A stretch of 64,000 bases of DNA from Pseudoxanthomonas sp. NC8 (lineage in GTDB: Bacteria > Pseudomonadota > Gammaproteobacteria > Xanthomonadales > Xanthomonadaceae): NCBI GenBank assembly GCA_025232375.1, contig CP060419.1:3099001-3163000 (forward strand). Reading direction: 5' to 3'. Every line of letters starts with the position of its first letter. Within the stretch, counting starts at the first letter, position 1. The position numbers and the translations under genes were made by a program. Under the pieces are notes generated by a model. It searched no databases, had not been told where the DNA came from, and saw nothing but the letters and a program-made list of their open reading frames with translations. Below are positions 26,778-36,438 of the stretch, piece by piece.

Positions 26778-27387
26778 AAACCATCCTTTCCACCGCCCTG
26801 CTCGGCCTGCTGCTGGCCGCTGCCGCACCCGCCGGTGCCAGCGACGACGCCGCAGCGGCCACCGCGGCTACGGCCGCCACGGCCCTGCCGGGCAAGTCGC
26901 TCTACCACCTGCAGGCCACGCTCACCGACCAGCACGGCCAGTCGCTGCAGTGGAGCGCGCTGCAGGGGCGCCCGCAGCTGGTGTCGATGTTCTACGCCAA
27001 CTGCCACCTGATGTGCCCGCTGATCCTCGAGAACGCCAAGCTGCTGCAGAAGCAGCTGCCGGCGGCGGAGCGCCAGCGCCTCGACGTGGCTATCATCACC
27101 TGGACCCCGCTCGGGATTCGCCGGCGGCTTTGGCCGAGGTGGCGCAACGCCACCGCGCGCCGGAGGACTGGCGGTTCCTGAGCCCGGCCACGGACGACGT
27201 CCGCGCGCTGGCCAACGTGCTCGACGTCAGCTACCGCTTCCGCGAGGACGGCAGCATCAACCACACCAGCGTCCTGGTCCTGCTCGACGCGCAGGGCCGC
27301 ATCCTGGTAAGGTCGGAAGTCGTCGCCGCCGCGCCCGACCCGGCCTTCCTCCAGCAGGTACGTACCGCCTTGGCCGCAGCGGACTGA
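26774..27387 (+). CDS. SCO1/SenC family copper chaperone (frame broken)
   Basis: About 204 residues: signal peptide (STALLGLLLAAAAPAGA), then a thioredoxin-like fold. The copper site is complete: SMFYANCHLMCPLI has the CxxxC pair and SINHTSVLVLLD the His. SCO proteins deliver copper or keep thiols reduced for copper enzymes; here NirK is the likely client, as no cytochrome oxidase genes are near. One break at about 27104 restores SLDPARDSP from a damaged CCTGG. It starts on the nirV stop. Confidence 0.85.
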
Positions 27388-27435
27388 TCCGTTCCGGCGC
27401 ACTCCCAACCCGCACATCCCCACAGGAGCCATCCC

Positions 27436-27891
27436 ATGAAACTCACCCGCACCCTCGTCGCCATCGCCCTGCTCGGCGCCGCCGGCATGGCCCGGGCCGC
27501 CGGCAACTGCACCATCTCGCTCAAGGGCGACGATGCGATGAAGTTCGACCAGAAGGAAATCACCGTGTCGGCCGGCTGCGCGACCATCACCGTCGAACTG
27601 GCCCACACCGGCAAGCTGCCGGCCACCGCGATGGGCCACAACGTGGTCATTTCCAAGACCGCCGACCTGGCCGGCGTGAGCCGCGACGCGATCAAGGCCG
27701 GCGCCGCCAAGGACTACGTCCCGGCCGGCGACGCCCGCGTGATCGCCCACACCAAGCTCGTCGGTGGCGGCGAGAAGACCAAGATCACCTTCCCCGGCAA
27801 GGCGCTTACCGCCGGCGGCGACTACAGCTTCTACTGCAGCTTCCCCGGCCACTCGACCCTGATGAAGGGCAAGCTGGTCGTCACGAAGTAA
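27436..27891 (+). CDS. azu: Azurin
   Basis: An intact 151-residue blue copper protein with signal peptide (TLVAIALLGAAGMARA). The copper ligands are seen: His in ATAMGHNVVI, and Cys, His and Met in FYCSFPGHSTLMKG. The pair of disulfide Cys near the start (GNCTISL and SAGCATITV) is present. Azurin carries electrons to NirK. A CACAGGAGCC site precedes the ATG, and a strong hairpin with TTTT follows, so it ends the nirK operon. Confidence 0.95.
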   Translation: MKLTRTLVAIALLGAAGMARAAGNCTISLKGDDAMKFDQKEITVSAGCATITVELAHTGKLPATAMGHNVVISKTADLAGVSRDAIKAGAAKDYVPAGDARVIAHTKLVGGGEKTKITFPGKALTAGGDYSFYCSFPGHSTLMKGKLVVTK

Positions 27892-27915
27892 GCCACCCTC
27901 CCCGGTGGTTACTCC

Positions 27916-27944
27916 CGTGCCGCCATCCGGTCGGTGGCGGCACG
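27916..27944 (+). terminator. Rho-independent terminator after azurin
   Basis: A 10-bp stem CGTGCCGCCA / TGGCGGCACG with a 9-base loop, followed within a few bases by TTTT. Confidence 0.75.
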
Positions 27945-27996
27945 GACCTTTTCCCGGCGACCGCATGGCCGCCAGAACGCGTTGCGCGAGGCATGC

Positions 27997-28235
27997 ATGG
28001 AACTCGATATCCGCCTGTCACTGCCGCAGGTCGACGTCGATCGGATCGAACGCCTGTTGCTGGACAGCGATCCGGCCGGCGTCGTCGACCTCGACCCGGC
28101 CACCGGCCACCTGCGCGTGTCCACCTGCGCCGGACCCGACGAGGTGGCCTGGTGCTGTCCGCGGCCGGGCATCCGGTCGCGATCGCCGACATCACCCTCG
28201 TACCGTCGGTCTGCTGCGGTGGCTGCAGCGGCTGA
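27997..28235 (+). CDS. Small HMA-like protein with CCGGC tail (frame broken)
   Basis: About 79 residues after restoring CCCTGG at 28149. VDVDRIERLLLDSDPAGVVD and GPDEVALVLSAAGHPVAI fit the fold of heavy-metal-associated domains, yet the usual loop CxxC is missing; the protein ends VCCGGCSG. It is like the protein coded at 4126, and both lie at the edges of the denitrification island. The start at 27997 was chosen as the first ATG giving this domain; no strong ribosome site is seen. A copper chaperone role is inferred. Confidence 0.55.
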
Positions 28236-28249
28236 TCCGGTCGCCGCGG

Positions 28250-29092
28250 TCAGCGCCACTCCATGCGGAACCAGGCCTGCAACGACTGGCCCGGTTCGAG
28301 CACGCGCGGGGCGAGGTTGAACGCGTCGGCAGGCCCGGTCTGCGGCTCGATGCAGGTCGAATGCGCGGTCTCGTCGTACACCACCCAGTGGTCGCAGTCC
28401 GAGGACAGCCGCAGGTGCTGGCCACCGCGATGGACCACCACCTCGCGCGTGTTGACGAAGCAGTCGTCCCAGGGTCCGGGCGTGGGCGCCACGGTCGGCC
28501 TGACCCCGATGCCCTCGCCGTCGCGCGGGTAGATCGCGGCGGGATCGAACTCGATCCGGTCGGGCTTGCGGAACCACGGATGCCAGCCCAACGCCACCGG
28601 CATGGCCTGCGTGCCGGCGCGCACCGACAGGGTCATCCACACCTGCCCGGCGCGGACTTCGATCCCTGCTGCCGCGCGCTGCCGCCGAACGGCCAGCGCC
28701 GGTCCTGCGGCAGCTCCAGCGACAGCTCGACCGCATTGGCCTCGTGCACCTCGACTTCCCACGGCAACCACATCGACACGCCATGGATCGCGTGCCCGCC
28801 CAGGTTGGCCGGCAATTGCTAAGGCGCGCCCGGCGAACTCGAAGCGGCCGTGGCGGATGCGCCCGGCCCACGGCAGCATCGGATAGCTGCCCCAGGCGAT
28901 CGCCGCGGGGAAGCCGTCATCGGGCCCGATCAACTGCTCGACGCCGCGAACGCGGATCTGGGCGATGCGTCCGCCGGCCTGCGCCGCGACCTCGACCTGC
29001 AGTTCACCGTCGCCAATGAGCAACAGCGGACCGGGCGCGAGCGGCGCGTGCGGATCACCAGCCGGCACTTCGGCCAGCAGCTCAGACGCCAT
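28250..29092 (-). CDS. Aldose 1-epimerase family protein (frame broken)
   Basis: About 280 residues of the galactose mutarotase-like fold. It shows GSYPMLPWAGRIRHGRFEFAG, GGHAIHGVSMWLPWEV (catalytic His), PVALGWHPWFRK (second His), and DDCFVNTREVVVH; a Glu in TCIEPQTGPADAFN fits the catalytic base. It interconverts sugar anomers, probably xylose or glucuronate released here. Breaks near 28820 and 28677. Its ATG overlaps the end of the GH43 gene by 11 bases, so the two are translated together. Confidence 0.8.
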   Translation of the reverse strand: MASELLAEVPAGDPHAPLAPGPLLLIGDGELQVEVAAQAGGRIAQIRVRGVEQLIGPDDGFPAAIAWGSYPMLPWAGRIRHGRFEFAGRALAIAGQPGRARDPWRVDVVAVGSRGARGQCGRAVAGAAAGPALAVRRQRAAAGIEVRAGQVWMTLSVRAGTQAMPVALGWHPWFRKPDRIEFDPAAIYPRDGEGIGVRPTVAPTPGPWDDCFVNTREVVVHRGGQHLRLSSDCDHWVVYDETAHSTCIEPQTGPADAFNLAPRVLEPGQSLQAWFRMEWR

Positions 29093-30116
29093 AGGGATCG
29101 ATCGGCGTGATCCGGCCCCTGGGCGTCGTGGTGGAGTTCGGTCGCCTTGATCGAGCGCAGGTGGGTGACGCCGCCCGACAGCAGGGAGTCGTGGTAGAAC
29201 AGGTACCAGCGCCCTTCGTACTCGCAGACCGAGTGGTGCGTGGTCCAGCCGACCACGGGGCGCAGGATCTGCCCCTGGTAGGTGAACGGCCCGTACGGAT
29301 TGTCGGCCGTCGCGTAGCACAGCAGGTGCGTGTCACCGGTGGAGTACGACAGGTAGTAGCGGCCTGGAACTTGTGCATCCACGGGCCTTCGAAGTAGCGG
29401 CGCTCGTGGTCGTCGGCCGTCAGCGGCTGGCCGTGTTCGTCCAGGATCACGATCTCGCGGACCGGTTCGGCCAGCTGCTTCATGTCCGCGTCCAGGCGCG
29501 CGATGCGCGGCCCGAGTGCCGGCACGTCGCCGACCGGCTCCTCGTGCGCGGCGTCGTAGCGGTTGTCGCGGTACTTCTGCAGCTGCCCGCCCCAGATGCC
29601 GCCGAACAGCAGGTAATGGTCAGCGCTGTCATCGGCGAACACGGCCGGATCGATCGAGTAGGTACCGGCGATCGGCTCGGGCTCGGGCTTGAACGGACCG
29701 GCCGGGTGGTCGCCCACGGCCACGCCGATCCGGAACAGGCCGTCGTGCGCCTTGGCCGGGAAATAGAGGTAATAGCGCCCGTCCTTCTGCGCCGCGTCCG
29801 GCGCCCACATCTGGCGATCGGCCCACGGCACTTCGCTCACGTGCAGCAATAAGGCCACAGTCGGTGGACGGGCCATGCGGCGAGTCCAGCGCGATGACGT
29901 GGTAGTCCTCCATGCAGAAGTGGGCGCCGTCGTCGCCGAACGGCACGCCGCCTTCGATGTCATGCGAGCAGTAGATGTACAGCTTGCCGTCGAACACGTG
30001 CGCCGACGGGTCCGCGGTATAGATGTGGGTGATGGGGGCTGGGAAATGGCCTTGGCGGCGAGCTGCGGAAGCTCTTCGCTCATCGGCGCCAGGTCGGCGG
30101 GGGACGTCTTGGCCAT
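29082..30116 (-). CDS. GH43 family beta-xylosidase/arabinofuranosidase (frame broken)
   Basis: About 345 residues, no signal peptide, so probably cytoplasmic. The five-bladed propeller shows THIYTADPSAHVFDGKLYIY (catalytic Asp in ADPS), WAPDAAQKDGRYYLYFPAK, SIDPAVFADD (pKa-modulating Asp) and RYFEGPWMHK (catalytic Glu). It would cut imported xylo-oligomers. Breaks near 30035, 29860 and 29370 are mostly at CCWGG. A GGAGAACC site precedes the ATG. It follows the GPH transporter after 17 bases and overlaps the epimerase. Confidence 0.85.
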   Translation of the reverse strand: MAKTSPADLAPMSEELPQLAAKAISQPPSPTSIPRTRRRTCSTASCTSTARMTSKAACRSATTAPTSAWRTTTSSRWTRRMARPPTVALLLHVSEVPWADRQMWAPDAAQKDGRYYLYFPAKAHDGLFRIGVAVGDHPAGPFKPEPEPIAGTYSIDPAVFADDSADHYLLFGGIWGGQLQKYRDNRYDAAHEEPVGDVPALGPRIARLDADMKQLAEPVREIVILDEHGQPLTADDHERRYFEGPWMHKFQAATTCRTPPVTRTCCATRRPTIRTGRSPTRGRSCAPWSAGPRTTRSASTKGAGTCSTTTPCCRAASPTCARSRRPNSTTTPRGRITPIDPYGV

Positions 30117-30133
30117 CGGTGGTTCTCCGTAGG

Positions 30134-31617
30134 TCACGGCGAGGCGCTGCCGCGGGCGCGGCGCTCGCCAAGTTCGCGCTCGATGCGCGATTCCATGGTT
30201 TTGTTGATTTCGTAGAAGAACAGCAGCACCACGCAGGTAGGAACGGCAGCGAGGCATAGAGGCTGATCGACAGGCGGATGCCATCCACCGTCGCTGCGGC
30301 CTGGGCCGGCGCGCCGGCCTGGTAGCCGTAATGGGCGAGGATGCCGGCGACCAGCGCGCCGCCGATGCTCAGCCCCAGCTTCAGACCACACAGCATCGCC
30401 GAGAAGATGATCGCCGTGGCCCGGCGGTTGTTCTTCCACTCCGAGTAGTCGGCCACGTCGGCGATCATCGCCCACAGCAGCGGGATGGTGATGCCGTAGA
30501 AGAAGCCGTGCAGGATCTGCGAGACGAACACCACGCCGATCCGGTCCGGCGGGTAGACCAGGAACGCCAGCAGGAACAGCGTGGAGACGAACAGCGCGGC
30601 GCCGAACACGTCGCGCTTGCCGAAGCGGTCGGCCAGCTTCTTGGAGAAGCCGATGCCGACGATCATGAAGATGATGCCGCCGGCGTTGAACAGGCTGAAG
30701 GCCGAGGTCGCCGGGTCCTCCGGCCACTTGAACTCGGTCAGGCCGATGCCGGTGAGCAGCGCGTTCAGGCCGTCGATGAAGCCGTTGAAGCCGATGTCCT
30801 GCAGGAACGCCGCCAGCGCCGCCTCGTCCAGGTAGTACTCGAAGTAGTAGACGTAGGTGCCGCCCTTCAGCGCCAGGGGTCGTGAACACCAGCACGGTCA
30901 GCAGCAGCATGACCATCCACGGCCGGTTGCCGAGCAGGTCGCGCAGGTCCTGGGTGATGCTGGACTTCTGCTCCGGCGCCGGCACGATGCGCTCGCGCGT
31001 GGTGAAGAAGGTGACCAGCAGGAAGATCGAACCGACCACCGCGAACAGCAGCATCGCGTTGTGGAAGCCTGGACCTTGTCGCCACCGCCCAGGATCAGCA
31101 CCAGCGGCAGCAGCAGCGACTGCACCATCAGCTGGGCGATCATCACCGCGACGAAGCGATAGGCCGACACGCTGTTGCGCTCGGCCATGCTGCCGGTCAG
31201 CACGCCGCTGAGCGCGGAATACGGCAGGTTGCTGGCGGCGTAGACCAGCACCAGCAGGGTATAGGTGGTGGCCGCGTAGAAGACCTTGCCCTGCGGGCCT
31301 GGGTCGGGCGTGCTGAAGGCCAGCAGCGCCAGCACGCCGAACGGAACCGCGGTCCACAGGATCCACGGCCGGAACTTGCCCCAGCGGCTGTTGGTGCGGT
31401 CCGCCAGCAGCGCGACCAGCGGGGTGAACACGAATGCCCCCAGCAGGCCGACGGTGAAGATGATCGTTGCCGCCGTGCCGGCGGGAATGCCGAACACGTC
31501 GGTATAGAAGAAGGTAGGAACGTGATCAGCGTCTGGAAGATCAGGTTGGCCGCCAGGTCGCCCAGGCTGTAGCCGATTTTCTCGGTGACCGAGAGCGTTT
31601 CCTTGGTGGTTGTTCAT
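30134..31617 (-). CDS. GPH-family sugar:cation symporter (frame broken)
   Basis: About 495 residues with twelve membrane helices of the glycoside-pentoside-hexuronide (GPH) family. MNNHQETLSVTEKIGYSLGD at the start (after reading CCAAGG as CCAGG), FFYTDVFGIPAGTAATI, PLVALLADRTNSRWGKFRPW with the family's conserved loop, and ADVADYSEWKNNRRATAI are diagnostic. It probably imports xylosides. Breaks near 31605, 31510, 31068, 30876 and 30240. It stands between the TonB receptor and GH43 in one transcription direction. Confidence 0.85.
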
Positions 31618-31676
31618 GTTCCCTCGGGTTGTTCCGGTTGGTTTGCGGGTTGCATGGGCCACGCCCCTGCATGGAA

Positions 31677-31713
31677 GCGGCCCGCACCGGCGCATGACGC
31701 CGGTGCGGGCCGC
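31677..31713 (-). terminator. Strong hairpin between TonB receptor and transporter genes
   Basis: A perfect 16-bp stem (arms 31677-31692 and 31698-31713) with a 5-base loop, 30 bases after the receptor stop. No T tract follows. It may end most transcripts or protect the receptor mRNA, leaving less transporter mRNA. Confidence 0.6.
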
Positions 31714-31743
31714 TGGTTACCGCTGCATCAGGCGGCCCGTGGC

Positions 31744-34644
31744 TCAGAAGCTGCCACGGAGGCCGATCATGTACGTGGTGCCCGGATCGTACATATCATT
31801 GACCGCGTTCGGGAAGGCGAAGTAGGAACGACGCTCCTCGCCGGTGATGTTGATGATGTTGAAGGTCAGCTGCGGGTTGCCGGCGATCCAGCTCAGGTTG
31901 TACGAGGCCGACAGGTCAAGCTGGCCGCGGTCCTCGCCGTAGATCTGCGCGAACGGGATGCCCTGCTGGTTCGGGCCGGTGCCGGTGGCACCCTCCGACC
32001 ATAAGGTGTAGGACAGGCGCACCGAAGCCACGTCGTTCTCCCAGTAGCCGGTGGCGTTCCACATGGTCGGCGCGATGCCGTACACGTTGCCCATCGGGGC
32101 CTTGGAGTCCTTGCCCAGGGTCTTGATGTCGATGTCCGTGTAGTTGGCCATGAAGCCCAGGCCGTTGAACACGAAGTCGAGCGGCTGCACCCAGATCGCT
32201 TCCCAGCCGCGGATCTCGAGCTCGGCGTCGGCGTTGACCTGCTGGTTGACGTTGACCGTCGCCACGCTCGGGCCACCACGCGAGTTGATCGCGGCCTGCT
32301 GGGTGTCGGTCAGGGTTTCGAACGGGATGCCCAGCTCCAGGAACGGCTTGGTGGTGACACCTTGGAAGGTGTAGCCCTCGACGCGCTTGTTGAACAGGGT
32401 CAGGCCGACGAAGCCCTCGTCACCGGTGTACCACTCGCCGCCCCAGGTCGAAGTTGTTCGACGTGTACGGGGTCAGGTTCGGGTTGCCTGGTTGGCCACC
32501 TGCGCCGACTGGTCGGTGAAGGTGGTGGCCGGGAGCATCGAGCTCGGGTTCGGGCGGGTCATGGTGCGCGAGGCCGCCATGCGCACGACCACGTCGTCGG
32601 CCACGTCCCACGCCGCGCTGAACGACGGCAGCCACTCGGAGTAGTCGCCGGTCAGGGTCTGGTACTGGCGCACGCCGCCGATGGTGACCGGGCCGCTGAT
32701 GTCCTGGTCGGTGGTCACGTAGCGCACGCCGAAGTTGTAGCGCAGGTCGCGGTTGAGGATCTGGGACTGGCCGTTGACCTCGATGAAGCCGGCCTTGTTG
32801 TCTTCCTTGAAGCCGCCGGTCGAGGCGCCGGTGTTGGCACCGGAGGACTCGCCCGCGTTGTCGCGGTAGAAGGCGTAGTTGGTGTCGGCCATGAACCGCG
32901 CGAAGTCCATGGTGATGAAGCCGAGCGGGCCGGGCTGGATGTACGAAGGCAGCTCGGCGTTCGGCACCTGCGACAGCGCATACGGCTGCCAGTTGGTGCC
33001 GGTGTCGCCGAAGCCCCTGGATGCGGCGCTCGTTGCGGTCCTGAGCCACGCCGAAGGTCACGTTGTTGGTGTCGTCGCCCAGCTGCAGGTCGGCCTTCAG
33101 GCCGCTGGTCTCGGTGACGCGCTTCTCGTTCTGCGCCCACACGCGGCCGCCGGTCCAGGTCCAGCCCATTCGGGTCGTTCAGGTCCAGGTCGGTGGTCCA
33201 GCTCGGGATATCACCGTTGTTGCTGTATTCCAGCGTGGTGAACGGCGAGTTGAACAGGATCGTCGGCGAATCGCGGAACATCCAGCTGCGGCTGACCGCA
33301 CCCTGCACGTTCAGCTTCACGTTCTGCTCGTCACCGAAGTAGAACGAGCCGCCCGGCGTGACCTGCCAGTACTTCACGTCCTCGTTGTAGGGACGGGCTT
33401 CGAGGAAGAACTGCGCGTTGGTGAAGGTGGCGAAAGTGACGACGTTGTTGCTGTCCAGCTCCATGCCCAGCGGGATCATGTTGCCGTTGCGACCGATCAG
33501 GTTCATGTCGATGCGGTCGTTGCTGCGGTGCGCCTCGCTGTACAGGACGTCCATGTACAGGTCGATGTTGTCGTTCGGGCGCCACTGCAGCGACCCGAGG
33601 AACGCGTCGCGGTCACGATCGCCGCTCATGCTCACCGGGCGGCCCAGGCGCGGCATCAGCGCCTCGCCGATCTGGGCGGTGCTCAGGCCCGGGTTGTGCG
33701 AGGCCAGCCAGGCCGCGTCGATGGCCTTGGCCCGGGGTCAGGCCGGCGGCGATCGTGGAGGCGTTGTTCGGCACCGCATCCGGGATGCGCCAGCCGTTGC
33801 CGCCGGTCGTGTTGCAGGTGGTGCCCATGGCCGGGAAGCCGGCGGGGGCGCCGCCGTTGCCGCACTGCGCGTTGGTCAGGTTCGGATTGGTCCAGCCGAC
33901 CGTCTCGTAGCCTTCCACGCCCATCTTGCCGCGGACGGAGGTCACGCCGGCCAGCACGCCGAAGGTGCCCGCCTCGTTGGTCCAGCTGCCGATGAACGAA
34001 CCGCGCGGGCTGACGCCGTCGGAAATGGTGTTGTGCTCGCCCTGCAGCGAGTAGGTGAAGTGCGTGCCCGGGTTGTCGAACGGACGCATGTTGCGCATGT
34101 CGACCACGCCGGCCGCGCCGCCTTCGACCAGCGAGGCCTCCGGCGACTTGTACACGGTGACCTGGTTGAAGAACTCGGTCGGGAACAGGTTCAGGTCGAC
34201 TTCGCGGTTCTGGTTGGTCGCATCCAGGCCGATCGACGCGGTCGCGGCCGAAGCGCCGTTGATGGTCGTCTTGGTGAAGCTGCTGGGCAGGCCGCGGATG
34301 GCGACGTTCAGGCCTTCGCCGTTGACGTCACGCGACAGCTGGATGCCGGGCACGCGCGCCAGCGACTCGGCGATGTTCATGTCCGGGAACTTGCCGATGT
34401 CCTCGGCGAAGATCGAATCGGTGAAGCCGGTGGCGTCGCGCTTGGCCTCGGTCGAATACTGCAGGCTGCGGCGGAAGCCACGGACGACGATGCTGTCCAG
34501 TTCGGTGACCGGTTCGGCAGCAGCGGCCTGGGCTCCGGTCTGCGCCTGGGCGGCGGGTTGTTCCTGGGCCATGGCGGCCGAAGCGGCCATGCCGAAAATG
34601 GCCGCGCTCAACGCGCGCGACAGCGTGGTCTTGGTCAGATTCAT
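31744..34644 (-). CDS. TonB-dependent receptor, xylan-oligomer type (frame broken)
   Basis: About 960 residues. Signal peptide (SRALSAAIFGMAASAAMA), TonB box region with DSIVVRGFRRSLQ, the plug ATGFTDSIFAEDIGKFPDMN with IAESLARVPGIQLSRD, GLPSSFTKTTINGA, and TEFFNQVTVYKSPEASLVEG, the layout of the IroN/CUT carbohydrate receptors of Xanthomonadaceae. The barrel ends TYMIGLRGSF with a terminal Phe. Breaks near 33737, 33170, 33017, 32492 and 32452 lie at or beside CCWGG (for instance LNDPNGWTW). Two LacI-type palindromes lie upstream. It probably imports xylo- or glucuronoxylo-oligomers. Confidence 0.85.
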
Positions 34645-34770
34645 CTGCACCGCACTCCTCCCGTTGCTGCTAAAGCACCGCCCCGGAATTGGTGGCGGCG
34701 TTGATTCGTCTCCGTGTGGCCCGCCCGGTTGAAACCGGGTCTGGAATCGGCTCGTGAGCGTCGGCCGCGA

Positions 34771-34784
34771 TGGTAGCGCTACCA
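34771..34784. promoter_or_regulatory. LacI-type operator (xyl-box-like) before the TonB receptor
   Basis: TGGTAGCGCTACCA, a perfect 14-bp palindrome. It is close to the xyl-box of Xanthomonas (TGGTAGCGCTAACA), bound by the LacI-family regulator XylR. It lies 127 bases from the receptor ATG. Confidence 0.75.
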
Positions 34785-34937
34785 TTTCTTGACGCGCACG
34801 CTGCATAGCAGCATGGCAATCCGGGGGCACGGGAAGCGGCCTGCGCGGTGGTGCGTTGCACCACGTTTCCCCGGGAAATTCCGCGGCAGATGGTGCATCC
34901 TCCGGACCCGAGGGTACGTCTGTCACCGGTGGAATTA

Positions 34938-34951
34938 TGATAGCGCTATCA
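34938..34951. promoter_or_regulatory. LacI-type operator before the hexuronate carrier
   Basis: TGATAGCGCTATCA, a perfect 14-bp palindrome with the same AGCGCT core as the one at 34771, 85 bases before the MFS gene. The two sites are 167 bp apart in the divergent gap 34645-35035, which holds no gene; looping between them is possible. Confidence 0.7.
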
Positions 34952-35035
34952 GAAATCGCGGCCTCGTGCCCGCCCCTGGGAGGGGTGTCGAATGCATCGA
35001 TCGGGTAGTGGCCGGCGTCCGGCCGGAGTCGCGGC

Positions 35036-36351
35036 ATGAGCGCAGGTCCGGCCCTCGCCGCCCCCACCGCGCCACGAGTGGGACGCTATCGCTGGCGCGT
35101 CTGCGCGATGCTGCTGTTCGCCACCACCATCAACTACGTCGACCGCCAGGTACTGGGCGTGCTGGCGCCGTTCCTGCAGCAGGACATCGGCTGGAACGAG
35201 ATCGAGTACGGCTACATCGTCACCTCGTTCCAGGCGGCCTATGCGATCGGCCTGCTCTGCGCCGGCGCGATCATCGACCGGCTCGGCACCCGGATCGGCT
35301 ATGCCATCGCCATCGGCGTGTGGTCGCTGGCGGCGATGGCGCATTCGCTGGCCGGCACCGCGGTCGGGTTCGCCGCGGCGCGCTTCGCGCTGGGCTGGGC
35401 GAGGCGGGCAACTTCCCCGCCGCGGTGAAGACCGTGGCCGAGTGGTTCCCGCGCCGCGAACGCGCGTTCGCCGTGGGCATCTTCAACGCCGGTTCCAACA
35501 TCGGCGCGGTCCCAGCGCCGCTGCTGGTGCCGCTGATCGCCGCGAACTGGGGCTGGCGGCCCGCCTTCCTGTTCACCGGCGTGCTCAGCGCCACCTGGCT
35601 GACGGTGTGGCTGCTGACCTACCGCACGCCGGACCAGCAGCCGAAGCTGGGTGCCGCAGAGCTCGCCCACATCCGCAGCGATCCGCCGGAGCCGACGGTG
35701 AAGGTGCCGTGGCTGCAGCTGCTGCGGTACCGGCAGACCTGGTCGTTCGTCGCAGCGAAGTTCATCACCGACCCGGTGTGGTTCCTGTTCCTGTTCTGGC
35801 TGGGCAAGTTCCTCGCCAGCAAGTTCCACCTCGACCTCAAGACGGTCGGCCTGCCGATGATCGCCGTGTACGTGATGGCCGACGTGGGCAGCATCGGCGG
35901 TGGCTGGCTGGGCTGGCCGGGCGCCTGGTCAGGATGGGCTGGGACCCGAACCGCGCGCGCAAGGGCGCGATGCTGGTCTGCGGCCTGTGCGTGGCGCCGA
36001 TGGTGTTCGTCACCCGGGTCGAGAGCCTGTGGCTGGCGGTGGGGCTGATCGGCCTGGCCATGGCCGGGCACCGGGGCTGGTCGGCCAACGTGCTGACCCT
36101 GCCATCGGACATGTTCCCGCGGCAGACCGTGGCTTCGGTGGTGGGCATCGGCAGCTTCGCCGGCACGACCGGCGGCATCATCATGTCGCTGTTCACCGGC
36201 GCGCAGCTGCAGGCCACCGGCAGCTACGCGCGCGTGTTCCTGTTCGCCGGCTGCGCCTACCTTGGTCGCCCTGCTGGTCGTACACCTGCTCGCGCCGAAG
36301 CTGGAACCGGCCCGGCTGGGAGTGGCTCCGCAGGAGCCGCCGGTCGCCTGA
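35036..36351 (+). CDS. MFS hexuronate transporter, ExuT-like (frame broken)
   Basis: About 438 residues with twelve helices. YRWRVCAMLLFATTINYVDRQ with LGVLAPFLQQDIGWNE at the start, GEAGNFPAAVKTVAEWFPRRER and NAGSNIGAVPAPLLVP are the marks of the anion:cation symporter family that holds ExuT, carrying glucuronate and galacturonate. Breaks are near 35398 (restoring ALGLGEAGN), 35920 and 36262 (CCTTGG, restoring AYLVALLVV). It starts the plus-strand glucuronate unit, followed by GH115 and uxaC. Confidence 0.85.
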
Positions 36352-36438
36352 ACCTGCGCGCCCCGCGTGGGCGCGCAGACAATCCCGGCCGTGGTTCCCC
36401 GGGGACAGCGCGGCCCCGTTGTTCGAGGGAACCCCACG

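Noticed and set aside
29000..30130. Long plus-strand frame opposite GH43 as a real gene
   Set aside because: It mirrors codon use of the GH43 gene on the other strand and shows no domain or ribosome site.
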